Below are positions 27,766 to 37,747 of a stretch of 64,000 bases of DNA, piece by piece. Below the pieces are notes generated by a model that had not been told where the DNA came from, ran no database searches, and saw only the letters and a program-made list of their open reading frames with translations. The DNA comes from Staphylococcus capitis subsp. capitis (GTDB lineage: Bacteria > Bacillota > Bacilli > Staphylococcales > Staphylococcaceae). The DNA is taken from positions 496,001 through 560,000 of the forward strand of contig NZ_CP145263.1 in NCBI RefSeq assembly GCF_040739495.1. The letters run 5' to 3'. Both the position numbers and the translations under genes were made by a program. Every line of letters begins with the position of its first letter. The first letter of the stretch is position 1.

Positions 27766-27821
27766 TTGCGTAAAACTTTGGAACCGGTTACAATAAAGTT
27801 AAATAAATGGAACCGGTTTCT
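27766..27821 (+). promoter_or_regulatory. scrA promoter with two LacI-type operators
   Basis: A promoter TTGCGT-17-TACAAT spans 27766-27794. Two copies of TGGAACCGGTT lie at 27779-27789 and 27808-27818: one covers the spacer and -10 box, the other the early transcript. They fit a ScrR (LacI family) operator pair. The first copy, TGGAACCGGTTACA, also matches the CcpA cre consensus at 13 of 14 positions. Confidence 0.75.
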
Positions 27822-27840
27822 AAATAAGGAGGCTTATTTA

Positions 27841-29283
27841 ATGAGCTATAAGAAATCTGCTGAAGATATATTACAAGCAATAGGTGGGGAAGAAAACCTT
27901 GATGCTATTGCACATTGTGCTACAAGATTAAGATTAGTTCTTAATGATGAAAGCAAAGTAGATGAAGAAACGCTAAATAATATGGATGTAGTAAAGGGAA
28001 CTTTCTCAACTGGGGGACAGTATCAAATCATTATTGGATCTGGGACTGTTAACAAAGTATTTAATGAATTAGAGAAAATTACTGGCAAAGAGGCATCAAC
28101 GACATCAGATGTTAAAGATAAGTCGACTAAAAATATGAATCCTTTACAAAAATTTGTGAAAATGTTGTCAGATATATTTGTTCCTATTATTCCAGCAATT
28201 GTAGCTGGTGGTTTATTGATGGGATTGAATAACATTCTAACTGCCAAAGATTTGTTCTATAAAGGACAATCATTCATTGATGTTCACAGTCAATTTGCTG
28301 GCTTGGCTGAAATGATAAACGTCTTTGCAAATGCACCATTTACTTTACTTCCTATTTTAATAGGATTTAGTGCAGCTAAACGTTTTGGGGGTAATCCTTT
28401 CTTAGGTGCCGCACTAGGCATGATATTAGTTCATCCTAGTTTAATGAGCGCTTATGATTTTCCTAAAGCAGTTGAAGCAGGGAAAGCTATTCCCCATTGG
28501 GATATTTTTGGATTACATATTAATCAGGTGGGCTATCAAGGACAAGTGCTTCCCATGTTAGTTGCTGCGTATATTTTAGCTACAATTGAAAAGTGGCTAC
28601 GTAAAGTGATACCGACTGTTTTGGATAATTTACTGACACCATTGTTATCTATATTTGTTACAGCTTTTATCACATTTTTATTCGTTGGACCTATTACACG
28701 TCAATTAGGATATTGGTTATCAGATGGACTAACTTGGTTGTATGATTTTGGTGGGGCTATAGGAGGCCTCATATTCGGCTTACTTTATGCACCAATTGTA
28801 ATTACTGGCATGCATCATAGCTTCATCGCAGTTGAAACGACCTTGATTGCTGACGCCACTAAAACGGGAGGTTCGTTCATCTTTCCAATTGCTACTATGT
28901 CTAATGTTGCTCAAGGTGGTGCAGCCATTGCAGCATTCTTTATAATTAAACATAATAAAAAACTAAAAGGTGTGGCATCTGCAGCTGGAATTTCTGCATT
29001 ATTAGGTATTACGGAACCAGCGATGTTTGGTGTCAATCTTAAATTAAGATATCCATTTATAGGTGCTGTTGTGGGATCTGGATTAGGTTCAGCTTACATT
29101 TCATTTTTCAAAGTGAAAGCTATTGCACTGGGTACTGCAGGTTTACCAGGATTTATATCTATTAATCCAGCGCATGCAGGTTGGTTACACTATCTCATAG
29201 GTATGATGATTGCCTTTATTGTGTCAATCGTTGTTACATTTGTTTTATCGAAAAGAAAGACCTATAAAGCTGCAGCTAAATAA
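27841..29283 (+). CDS. scrA: Sucrose-specific PTS enzyme IIBC
   Basis: It imports and phosphorylates sucrose. The EIIB domain (residues 1-85) carries the phospho-cysteine in AHCATRLRLVLND, and the EIIC membrane domain fills residues 105-480. No EIIA domain is present, so a shared IIA must act in trans. The sequence strongly resembles staphylococcal ScrA as I recall it. I chose the ATG at 27841 because AAGGAGG lies eight bases upstream. It is monocistronic; no sucrose hydrolase or ScrR gene is in the window. Confidence 0.88.
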   Translation: MSYKKSAEDILQAIGGEENLDAIAHCATRLRLVLNDESKVDEETLNNMDVVKGTFSTGGQYQIIIGSGTVNKVFNELEKITGKEASTTSDVKDKSTKNMNPLQKFVKMLSDIFVPIIPAIVAGGLLMGLNNILTAKDLFYKGQSFIDVHSQFAGLAEMINVFANAPFTLLPILIGFSAAKRFGGNPFLGAALGMILVHPSLMSAYDFPKAVEAGKAIPHWDIFGLHINQVGYQGQVLPMLVAAYILATIEKWLRKVIPTVLDNLLTPLLSIFVTAFITFLFVGPITRQLGYWLSDGLTWLYDFGGAIGGLIFGLLYAPIVITGMHHSFIAVETTLIADATKTGGSFIFPIATMSNVAQGGAAIAAFFIIKHNKKLKGVASAAGISALLGITEPAMFGVNLKLRYPFIGAVVGSGLGSAYISFFKVKAIALGTAGLPGFISINPAHAGWLHYLIGMMIAFIVSIVVTFVLSKRKTYKAAAK

Positions 29284-29285
29284 TT

Positions 29286-29331
29286 AAAAAGTCCCGCTTG
29301 AATTTAAAATCAAATTCAAGTGGGACTTTTT
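29286..29331. terminator. Bidirectional terminator between scrA and the CorA-like gene
   Basis: AAAAGTCCCGCTTGAATTT pairs with AAATTCAAGTGGGACTTTT (one wobble), with T-runs on both strands. Confidence 0.9.
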
Positions 29332-29345
29332 ATATAAAATATGAT

Positions 29346-30293
29346 TTAAAGCTTTTGTTTACGCCATAAATAGATACTCACTATTGCAACAAGTATCAAT
29401 GATATACCTACAACGATTACCCATGAAACATAACTATGGTCGTCTATAGGTAATGGTACGTTCATACCGAAGAAACTAAACACGAGCGTAGGAAGAGTAA
29501 GTAATACAGTAAACAGTGTTAATGTCTTCATTATTGTATTCATGTCGTTAGATAGTAATGAAGCATAAGATGTTGTAATACTTTCAAGGATACGTTGATG
29601 TAATTCGGTTGTTTCAATAGCTTGATTATTTTCGATTACTAAGTCTTCAAGTAATTCTTCATCTTCTTCAAAGCGTTTGATTGCAGGTAAACGAAATAGT
29701 TTTTTAATAATTGTATCATTACCTTTTAATGCCGCTAAGAAATAAACTAAGCTTTTTTCAACTTCCATAAGTTTAAATAATTGTTTGTTAGTAATGTTAT
29801 TCTTTAAATCTTTCTCGATACGAATTCGCGATTTATTTAATAATCTTAAATTTCTATTATAGTGATTTGCAATTGTTAATAGAATTTCAAGTGCAAAGCG
29901 ACTATGAAATTTTAAATTAATATCATCTTGTCTTGCAAAATTTTCAAGAAATTCATTTTCGGCATCACAAACGGTCATGATAATGCCATTACCTATAATG
30001 ATACCTAGTGGAATAGTAACAAACGAAAGTACGCGACGGTTTGTAGAGTTGACAATAGGTAAGTCGATAATAATGAGTGAATAGCCAGTATCTTCGTCAT
30101 ATTCTATACGTGCACTTTCTTCAGAATCTAATGGGTCACGGATAAAGTCCTCTGGAATGTTGTAGATTTCCATTAATTCTTCAATTTCTTCACGTTCAGG
30201 TTCAACAACGTTAATCCAAGACGCGCTATGATCCACTTTAGTTTCAATAATTTCATTTGAATTTATACTTTCATGTTTATAAGCAGTAATCAT
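29346..30293 (-). CDS. CorA-family divalent cation transporter
   Basis: A 315-residue magnesium (or cobalt) channel subunit. A long cytoplasmic alpha/beta and helical region is followed by two C-terminal membrane segments. The signature GMN is present in FFGMNVPLP just after the first of these, and a basic tail (WRKQKL) ends the protein. The ATG at 30293 follows AAAGGA by nine bases; an in-frame TTG 18 bases upstream overlaps that site. It lies 52 bases from the neighbouring minus-strand tetR gene. Confidence 0.9.
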   Translation of the reverse strand: MITAYKHESINSNEIIETKVDHSASWINVVEPEREEIEELMEIYNIPEDFIRDPLDSEESARIEYDEDTGYSLIIIDLPIVNSTNRRVLSFVTIPLGIIIGNGIIMTVCDAENEFLENFARQDDINLKFHSRFALEILLTIANHYNRNLRLLNKSRIRIEKDLKNNITNKQLFKLMEVEKSLVYFLAALKGNDTIIKKLFRLPAIKRFEEDEELLEDLVIENNQAIETTELHQRILESITTSYASLLSNDMNTIMKTLTLFTVLLTLPTLVFSFFGMNVPLPIDDHSYVSWVIVVGISLILVAIVSIYLWRKQKL

Positions 30294-30363
30294 AACTATA
30301 ATTCCTTTCAAAGTCTTCTATATTCAATTTGATTAACAGTTAGATAGTATTTGAACGATTAAG

Positions 30364-30975
30364 TTAGGCATGATTCATTTTATATTTATATTCTGCCATA
30401 ATTCGTAATGGTCCATTATAAACAATTTTATAAATATGATGTGTTAATTCATCAACTGAAATACGATTTGGGTCTAAAACCCAATATTTAATAGTATTTA
30501 TTGTAGCGCCTGCGACATAGCTATGAAAATACATCTCTGGTATACCATCTATTTCATGATTAATACTCATATATCGATTCATATTTTGTTTAATTAATAA
30601 ACTTATTTTCTCTTCAAGTTTACTTCGACGATCTAACTGTAGAATGATTTGATAAAAATCTAAATTATCATCTATATGTTGAAGGATTTTAGTAAGAACT
30701 CTATCTATAAAGAGTTCTGAAATATCTTCAACAGTGTCCCCATCTATTTGATTAAAATCCGTTAGATGAGCTAGCTCTGAAATACACTCATCTTCCATAT
30801 CTGAAAGCAACATATATTTATCTTCATAATGTAAATAGAAGGTTCCTCTATTCACATCAGCTTCAGTTGTAATATCTCTAATCGTAATTTTATCGAGCTC
30901 TTTGTGTTGTAATAATGTTGTAAATGCCTTCTTAATGGAAGATTTTGTCTTTCTTATTCGCCTATCTTCTTTCAA
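30364..30975 (-). CDS. TetR/AcrR family regulator
   Basis: A 203-residue repressor with the N-terminal helix-turn-helix ITTEADVNRGTFYLHYEDKY at about residues 37-56 and a ligand-binding C-terminal helical domain. The start is TTG, ten bases after GGGAGG. It is divergent from the YhgE-type gene across 160 bases that hold two near-identical repeats, so it most likely controls that gene and itself. The inducer is unknown. Confidence 0.85.
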   Translation of the reverse strand: MKEDRRIRKTKSSIKKAFTTLLQHKELDKITIRDITTEADVNRGTFYLHYEDKYMLLSDMEDECISELAHLTDFNQIDGDTVEDISELFIDRVLTKILQHIDDNLDFYQIILQLDRRSKLEEKISLLIKQNMNRYMSINHEIDGIPEMYFHSYVAGATINTIKYWVLDPNRISVDELTHHIYKIVYNGPLRIMAEYKYKMNHA

Positions 30976-31012
30976 TTACATATAACCTCCCAATGATTTA
31001 ATAGACAATTTA

Positions 31013-31120
31013 CAACAAAGTGTTCAATAACAGACGTATTTTATTAAATTGATTATTGTTAAATTGTTCTTACCTATTATAATAGACAACGTAAAAAATA
31101 TTCAACACATTGTTCAATAA
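31013..31120. promoter_or_regulatory. Paired 18-bp direct repeats between tetR and the YhgE-type gene
   Basis: CAACAAAGTGTTCAATAA (31013-31030) and CAACACATTGTTCAATAA (31103-31120) match at 15 of 18 positions and start exactly 90 bases apart. TAATAGACAA also occurs twice (30999 and 31080). They are candidate operators for the divergent TetR regulator, one near each gene. Confidence 0.6.
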
Positions 31121-31136
31121 AAAAGGAGGTCAATTC

Positions 31137-32414
31137 ATGAATATCTTTAAAAGCAAATTATTATGGTTAGCACCAATTGCTGCGATTTTAATCTTAGTTA
31201 TTTTTTCACTAGCATTTTATCCAGCATTTAATCCAAAACCTAAAGATTTACCAATTGCCATCGTCAATAATGATGAAGGTACAACTATTCAAAGTAATAA
31301 AGTTGATATTGGTAAGAAAATAGAAGATAAATTATTAGATAGTGATTCAGATAAAATTAAATGGATCAAAGTTGATAAAGAATCTGATTTGAAAAAAGGA
31401 TTCGATAATGAGAAATATTATGGGGCAGTTGTATTTGAAAAAGACTTTTCAAAAAATGCAATGAGTAAAACTCAAAAAGTTGTTATGGATAGTAAAAAGT
31501 CAGAGATGAAAGAAAAAGTTGAATCTGGTGAAATTCCAGCACAACAAGCTCAAAAAATGAAAGAAAAAATGGGTAATCAAAGTGTTAACGTAAAACAAGC
31601 TAAACTTAAAACGATTGTAAGCCAAGGTTCAAATTTACAAGCATCAAACATTGTTACAAATATACTATCAGGTGTCGGACAAAACTTAAATAAACAAATT
31701 ACTAAACAAGGTTTATCTACACTTCAAAAACAGAATGTAGATGTAAGTCCTAAAGATATCCAAGGCATCACTAATCCGGTTAAAGTTGATGATCACAAAG
31801 TAAATAAAGTTAAAGATCATCAAGGTGGCGGTAATGCACCATTCTTAATGTTTATGCCAGTTTGGATGGGCTCAATGATTACTTCAGTGTTATTATTCTA
31901 TGCATTTAGAACTAGTAATAACTTTGCGATACAACATAGAATTATTGCATCTGTAGGACAAATGGTAACTGCAGTACTTGCAGCTTTCTTAGGCAGCTTT
32001 GCATATGTGTACTTTATGAAAGGTGTATTAGGATTCCATTTCGATCATCCTAATAGAGTTGCATTGTTCATTGCTCTAGCAATAATGGTATTTGTTGGAT
32101 TAATACTAGGAATTATGGTTTGGTTAGGTATGAAATCTCTACCTATCTTCATCTTACTCATGTTCTTCAGTATGCAAATGGTTACTTTACCAAAACAAAT
32201 GCTCCCAGAAGGAGATCAAAAATGGGCTTATGGATGGAATCCATTTACACACTATACTACTACGCTCAAAGAGATTATTTATATGAATAAAGCAATTGAG
32301 TTAAATAGTACAGTTTGGATGCTAATTGGCTTTATGATTTTCGGTATCATTTCAAGTTTAATCGCAGCAATAGTTAGAAAACATAGTACTAAACGTACTG
32401 AAATACCTTCATAA
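31137..32414 (+). CDS. YhgE/Pip-like ABC-2 type membrane protein
   Basis: A 425-residue membrane protein with one N-terminal membrane segment, a large extracellular domain (about residues 35-230, Lys/Asp/Gln-rich) and about five C-terminal segments. This is the YhgE/Pip architecture related to ABC-2 exporters. The family motif AIVNNDEGTT is visible near residue 40. The substrate is unknown; relatives are tied to phage reception, type VII secretion and lipid export. I chose the ATG at 31137 because AAAGGAGG lies eight bases upstream. Confidence 0.85.
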   Translation: MNIFKSKLLWLAPIAAILILVIFSLAFYPAFNPKPKDLPIAIVNNDEGTTIQSNKVDIGKKIEDKLLDSDSDKIKWIKVDKESDLKKGFDNEKYYGAVVFEKDFSKNAMSKTQKVVMDSKKSEMKEKVESGEIPAQQAQKMKEKMGNQSVNVKQAKLKTIVSQGSNLQASNIVTNILSGVGQNLNKQITKQGLSTLQKQNVDVSPKDIQGITNPVKVDDHKVNKVKDHQGGGNAPFLMFMPVWMGSMITSVLLFYAFRTSNNFAIQHRIIASVGQMVTAVLAAFLGSFAYVYFMKGVLGFHFDHPNRVALFIALAIMVFVGLILGIMVWLGMKSLPIFILLMFFSMQMVTLPKQMLPEGDQKWAYGWNPFTHYTTTLKEIIYMNKAIELNSTVWMLIGFMIFGIISSLIAAIVRKHSTKRTEIPS

Positions 32415-32422
32415 TATGAAAT

Positions 32423-32558
32423 AAACAGCGTTAGTTTATTATTAGCTAACGTTGTTTATTTAGTAGTTGATAAAGAAGAGTTGCTTCCAGAAGTATAATT
32501 TTAAAAGACAAGTTTAAGAGACGTTAGAGATTAAGGTTTCTTACTTGTCTTCTTTTTT
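32423..32558 (+). terminator. Tandem terminators after the YhgE-type gene
   Basis: The first hairpin (AAACAGCGTTAG and CTAACGTTGTTT, 32423-32457) has a weak T-tail. A second (AAGACAAGT and ACTTGTCTT, 32505-32551) has a long loop and TTTTTT. No ORF lies between them. Confidence 0.65.
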
Positions 32559-32660
32559 GTCGAAATAGTGAAAAATTAGAATTGTTATTGTTAAGTGGAA
32601 ATGTAAGCTATATTATTGGAAACAGGGCAAAATTTAAAAGCACTTATATGGGAGGTTTCA

Positions 32661-33911
32661 ATGTTAGTACATAGTAAAATGACAAAGTACATGATTGCAT
32701 TGATAGTTATAATATTAATGACATTGGTTCCAGCCTTTCAGCAACAAGCTTCTGCACATGCAACTTTAGAAAAAACAACACCGCAAGATAGAGGGGTTGT
32801 TAAAGATAAACCAGAAGACATACAGCTGGAATATAATGAGCCAGTCAATGCAAAATATTCAAATATAACTTTATATAATGATAAAGGTAAAAAAATAAGT
32901 GAAGTAAAACCTACAACTTCAGGATGGTCAAAAACTTTAGAATTTCCTGGAGATCAAATTGCTAAAGGGACAAATACAGTTGAATGGCATGCGATTTCAG
33001 CAGATGGTCATGAAGTGAGTAATAAATTTGAGTTTTCAGTAGGCAAGGTGACTGCTAAAAATGTTGATACCTCTGATTCTTTTTATGAACAACCAAGCTT
33101 TTGGTTTGGTGTATTTCGATACCTCACAGAAGGTGCAACGATTATTTTAGTTGGCTTGTTCTGGATGAATGGTATTGCTAAACGTCGAGGATTAAAGCAA
33201 TTTAACATATTACCTAAACAGGTCGGTGTCGCATGGATAATGGGGATGTCGATTCTTATGTCGATACTCGTTTATATGATGACACTCACATCAGATGTGT
33301 TAAACGATATTTTATCTTTTAAAGCTAACGTCATTATGCAATTTCCATATATCATTAGTTCAATTGCGCTTATTGTATTATTTATATTAATGGTTCTTAA
33401 AGATATGGAAAAATTATGGTACTGGCTTGTGTCGTTAGCAATGATATTAGCTATAGCAATGTCTGGTCATGCGTGGTCACAACATGTGCCACTTTGGTCT
33501 ATAGTAATTAGAACGCTACATTTAGCAGGAATGACACTATGGTTAGGCGCGTTAGTCTATCTGATTTGTTACGCTAAAAATGGACGTGGCAATCAATTAA
33601 CAAATGTTAGACATATGCTTTTGAAAACGAATATTACAGCGGTAGCTTTATTGATAATTTCTGGTGTCCTGATGGCTATTGACGAAACAAATGTCTTAGC
33701 TATATGGAATAATATACAAGCTTGGACAGTATTTATCATTATTAAAGTGATTGGTACATTAATCATGATGATTTTAGGATTTTACCAAACGTACCGTGCT
33801 TTAGGTAAAAGAAATCATGTAAACAAAGTAACTCTATTTACAGAACTTATTATCGGCATTATTTTAATTTTTGCCGGTGTGATGATGAGTCAAATTAATA
33901 TCCCAAGTTAA
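32661..33911 (+). CDS. CopC/CopD-type copper homeostasis protein (YcnJ-like)
   Basis: A fusion of an extracellular CopC copper-binding domain and a CopD membrane domain, as in Bacillus YcnJ, proposed to import or handle copper. The signal peptide is cleaved at ASA before His33, giving an N-terminal His typical of CopC, and the second site region WHAISADGHEV is present. After about residue 145 come eight or so membrane segments with HAWSQHVPLWSIVIRTLHLA. I chose the ATG at 32661, with GGGAGG seven bases upstream, over an upstream TTG. YcnI follows 11 bases later. Confidence 0.9.
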   Translation: MLVHSKMTKYMIALIVIILMTLVPAFQQQASAHATLEKTTPQDRGVVKDKPEDIQLEYNEPVNAKYSNITLYNDKGKKISEVKPTTSGWSKTLEFPGDQIAKGTNTVEWHAISADGHEVSNKFEFSVGKVTAKNVDTSDSFYEQPSFWFGVFRYLTEGATIILVGLFWMNGIAKRRGLKQFNILPKQVGVAWIMGMSILMSILVYMMTLTSDVLNDILSFKANVIMQFPYIISSIALIVLFILMVLKDMEKLWYWLVSLAMILAIAMSGHAWSQHVPLWSIVIRTLHLAGMTLWLGALVYLICYAKNGRGNQLTNVRHMLLKTNITAVALLIISGVLMAIDETNVLAIWNNIQAWTVFIIIKVIGTLIMMILGFYQTYRALGKRNHVNKVTLFTELIIGIILIFAGVMMSQINIPS

Positions 33912-33922
33912 GGAGGAAAATC

Positions 33923-34519
33923 ATGTTACGCAAATTGATATCAATGACAATTGTTTTATTTTTTGCGATTGGATGTTTTAAATACGCCGATGCGCACGTG
34001 ACACTTAATCCCAACCAAAGTGAACCAGGATCTTATGACAAATATGATGTGAGGGTTCCAGTTGAGCAAGATAATAACACTGTCAAAGTTGAATTGAATG
34101 TCCCTAAAGGTGTCAACGTAGCAAACGTCGCACCTGTTGAAGGATTTAAGCATCAATTTAAAAAAGATAAGAAAGGCAATATCACTAAAATTACATGGAA
34201 AGCTACTGGTAAAGGAATAGGACCTAACGAGTTTATAGAATTTCCGATTGTAGCAGCTAATCCTGAAGATGAGGGCACATTTAAATGGAAAGCATATCAA
34301 ACGTATGATAACGGTGATGTTGTAAAATGGACTGGTAAAGAAAATAGTGAACATCCTGCTCCAACTACTACTGTGAAAAAAGGTGCAAGTTCAAATGATA
34401 AAAAATCTGAAGCATCAACTTCAAATGGTGGAGGCTCAATCGCTTTATGGATTGTGTCCATCTTTGCAATAATTATTTCATTAGTTGCTCTATTTAAACA
34501 TGCACGTAATAAAAAATAA
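33923..34519 (+). CDS. YcnI-family copper-binding protein (DUF1775)
   Basis: A 198-residue cell-surface protein. Signal peptide residues 1-24 end ADA, so the mature protein begins with His25 (HVTLNPNQSEPG). An N-terminal His is a copper ligand in characterised YcnI. The DUF1775 domain is followed by a Ser/Lys/Asn linker and a C-terminal membrane segment with a basic end (FKHARNKK). AAGGAGG precedes the ATG. It is co-transcribed with the CopC/CopD gene. Confidence 0.9.
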   Translation: MLRKLISMTIVLFFAIGCFKYADAHVTLNPNQSEPGSYDKYDVRVPVEQDNNTVKVELNVPKGVNVANVAPVEGFKHQFKKDKKGNITKITWKATGKGIGPNEFIEFPIVAANPEDEGTFKWKAYQTYDNGDVVKWTGKENSEHPAPTTTVKKGASSNDKKSEASTSNGGGSIALWIVSIFAIIISLVALFKHARNKK

Positions 34520-34526
34520 AGAGCTC

Positions 34527-34569
34527 AAAAATTCCTAAAAAGTTTACTTTATCTTTTTAGGAATTTTTT
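34527..34569 (+). terminator. Terminator after the ycnI-like gene
   Basis: AAATTCCTAAAAAG and CTTTTTAGGAATTT pair around ten bases, followed by further T. Confidence 0.88.
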
Positions 34570-34652
34570 GTAGTCATCTATATTCTTCGTGATTTTGTCA
34601 CTTTAATATTTAGTAATATGTTCTATAATATAACCGTGAGGGAGGATTCATC

Positions 34653-35069
34653 ATGCGTAGATTACTATATTCTTTTTTATTCTATATGATTATAGGACTA
34701 TTAAGTGGTTTCTATTACAGAGAATTAACTAAAGCGCATCATTTTACGGGTGATACACAATTAGCATTAGTACATACTCATACACTTATACTCGGAATGT
34801 TTATGTTCTTACTTTTATTACCACTTGAAAAGGTATTTAAATTAAGTAGTTATTATTTATTTAATTGGTTCTTTATCGTCTATCATTTAGGTGTCATAGT
34901 GACAATAGGCATGATGACTTATAAAGGTACTTTACAAGTGATTGGTGCAAAATATTCACCAGAAGCTTTAGCAGGCTTTGCTGGTATAGGTCATACGGGA
35001 ATGCTAGCAGGACTGTTATTATTATTCTTTTTACTTAGACAAGCAATTATTACTGAACCTAAGGATTAA
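34653..35069 (+). CDS. DUF2871 family membrane protein
   Basis: A 138-residue protein with four membrane segments. Histidines sit within or beside the segments (H29-H30, LVHTHTLILGM with H41 and H43, FFIVYHLGV, GIGHTGMLAG), a pattern suited to binding heme or copper, but no activity is known to me. It has GAGGGAGGA before the ATG and its own terminator. Its position next to the copper genes suggests a related role; that is inference. Confidence 0.8.
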   Translation: MRRLLYSFLFYMIIGLLSGFYYRELTKAHHFTGDTQLALVHTHTLILGMFMFLLLLPLEKVFKLSSYYLFNWFFIVYHLGVIVTIGMMTYKGTLQVIGAKYSPEALAGFAGIGHTGMLAGLLLLFFLLRQAIITEPKD

Positions 35070-35073
35070 TTTT

Positions 35074-35108
35074 AACTCGTGAGTTTTTAATGACTCACGA
35101 GTTTTTTA
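35074..35108 (+). terminator. Terminator after the DUF2871 gene
   Basis: AACTCGTGAGT and ACTCACGAGTT form an 11-bp stem followed by six T. Confidence 0.92.
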
Positions 35109-35172
35109 TGTAGTGCTAATATGAATATCTTCAATACGCATTTCACATATAGTATAATATTGATGAAATAAA

Positions 35173-35187
35173 TGATAATAATTATCA
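35173..35187. promoter_or_regulatory. Fur box upstream of iruO
   Basis: TGATAATAATTATCA is a perfect 7-1-7 palindrome matching the Firmicute Fur box. It lies just after a promoter TTCAAT-17-TATAAT (35130-35158), so Fur would block the start of transcription when iron is plentiful. Confidence 0.88.
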
Positions 35188-35202
35188 CTGGGAATTAATT
35201 AA

Positions 35203-36267
<1,065 letters not shown>

Positions 36268-36291
36268 GTTTATTGAAAGGATAGCATAGTG

Positions 36292-36693
36292 ATGGTAGAA
36301 ATTAATTTTGAAGCACCTAAAGTTCAAGAATACTGTGATTTAAGAGTCAACGCTGGTATGAGTCCTAAGTCAATTGAAGCTGCTGAAAAGGGGTTACCCA
36401 ATGCTTGTTTTAATGTCACAATTTATGATGACAATAAGCTCATTGGTATGGGGCGTGTTATAGGAGATGGTGGTACTGCTTTTCAGATTGTAGATATCGC
36501 AGTAAATAAAGAATACCAAGGTTTGGGACATGGGCGTACTATAATGGAAGAAATTATGAAGTATATTAATCGAGTGGCTGAAAAAGGAACATATATAAGT
36601 TTAATGGCAGATTATCCAGCTGATAAACTTTATGAAAAGTTTGGGTTCATAAGTACCGAGCCACATTCAAAAGGAATGTATATCAAGTATTAA
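36292..36693 (+). CDS. GNAT family N-acetyltransferase
   Basis: A 133-residue acetyltransferase. Motif A is IVDIAVNKEYQGLGHGRTIM near residues 65-84, and the C-terminal pattern DKLYEKFGF is present. The substrate is unknown. AAAGGA precedes the ATG by ten bases; the GTG at 36289 is also possible. It follows iruO by 24 bases without a terminator, so it is probably co-transcribed and iron-regulated with it. Confidence 0.85.
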   Translation: MVEINFEAPKVQEYCDLRVNAGMSPKSIEAAEKGLPNACFNVTIYDDNKLIGMGRVIGDGGTAFQIVDIAVNKEYQGLGHGRTIMEEIMKYINRVAEKGTYISLMADYPADKLYEKFGFISTEPHSKGMYIKY

Positions 36694-36699
36694 AGATTT

Positions 36700-36738
36700 G
36701 AGCGCGAGTAGACTATGAGGTGTACTCGCGCTCTTTTT
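36700..36738. terminator. Bidirectional terminator
   Basis: A perfect 11-bp GC-rich stem GAGCGCGAGTA and TACTCGCGCTC is followed by TTTTT. It separates the GNAT gene from the convergent oxidoreductase gene. Confidence 0.9.
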
Positions 36739-36748
36739 CTTATATTAA

Positions 36749-37747
36749 TTATTTTGAAGCATTAAAATCTATTATAATGCGACCAGTATTTTCATGGTTA
36801 ATCACTTTATCAATAGCTTGAGGAAGTTCATCAAAAGAAATGACATGCTTAATATCATGAAGTTGATTTGGTTTTAAATCTCTTGCTAATCTTCTCCATA
36901 CACGACGACGTAACTTGATTGGTGTGAAAACTGAATCAATGCCAATAATACTTACACCTCTTAAGATAAATGGAAAAATCGAACTTTCAAACTCATTGCC
37001 ACCAGTCATACCAATTACTGCTACACTGCCATTATTATCTAAACGTTTAACAATATAAGGTAAATTTTGACCACCGACAGGGTCAATGGCTGCTTGCCAA
37101 GTGCGTGATGCCAATGCTTTTTCATCATTATCTGGTAGGCGATTGATTACTTCAGTAGCACCAAGTTCTTTTAAATCAGCGTCAACATTCTTTCGGCCGG
37201 TACTAGCTATCACGTCATATCCCAGATTCTCTAACATAAGCATAGCAAGTGTGCCAACGCCACCTGTTGCTCCTCTTACTAAAACTTCTTTTCCTTCAAT
37301 AGTCATGCCAGCTTTTTCTAATTTTTCAATAGCTAAGCCAGCTGTATATCCAGCAGTTCCATAAATCATAGCTTCTTCTAGAGTAAGTCCCTCTGGTAAG
37401 TTAATAACCCACTCTGATTTCACACGTGCGTATTCACTGAAACCACCATAATGACTTACACCTAAGTCATAGCTTGTAACAATGACTTCATCTCCAACTT
37501 CTAATCCAGGTGCATTCGTTTCTTCAATAGTACCAGCCAAATCAATACCAGGCACCATAGGATAACTTTTTACAATTGCATTGTTATCTTGTGTAGCCAA
37601 AGCGTCTTTATAATTAATTCCAGAATAGTGAACCTTAATGAGAACGTCACCTTCAGGTAAATCCTCTTTACTTATCTTTTTAAAATCATGAGAAACGTTA
37701 CCTTTGTCGTCTTGATCAACTATAAATGCTTGAAACTTTTCTACCAT
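36749..37747 (-). CDS. Quinone oxidoreductase, YhdH/YhfP family (MDR)
   Basis: A 332-residue zinc-free medium-chain dehydrogenase/reductase using NADPH; YhdH is an acryloyl-CoA reductase. Seen are GINYKDALATQ near residue 50, PMVPGIDLAGT near 70 and the NADPH loop RGATGGVGTLAMLMLENLGY near 158. The physiological substrate is not predictable. AGGAGTGG precedes the ATG. It is monocistronic and divergent from the fep operon. Confidence 0.88.
   Translation of the reverse strand: MVEKFQAFIVDQDDKGNVSHDFKKISKEDLPEGDVLIKVHYSGINYKDALATQDNNAIVKSYPMVPGIDLAGTIEETNAPGLEVGDEVIVTSYDLGVSHYGGFSEYARVKSEWVINLPEGLTLEEAMIYGTAGYTAGLAIEKLEKAGMTIEGKEVLVRGATGGVGTLAMLMLENLGYDVIASTGRKNVDADLKELGATEVINRLPDNDEKALASRTWQAAIDPVGGQNLPYIVKRLDNNGSVAVIGMTGGNEFESSIFPFILRGVSIIGIDSVFTPIKLRRRVWRRLARDLKPNQLHDIKHVISFDELPQAIDKVINHENTGRIIIDFNASK

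Noticed and set aside
33956..34354. A 132-codon minus-strand frame opposite the ycnI-like gene
   Set aside because: It is a shadow of the DUF1775 domain coding strand and has no ribosome binding site.
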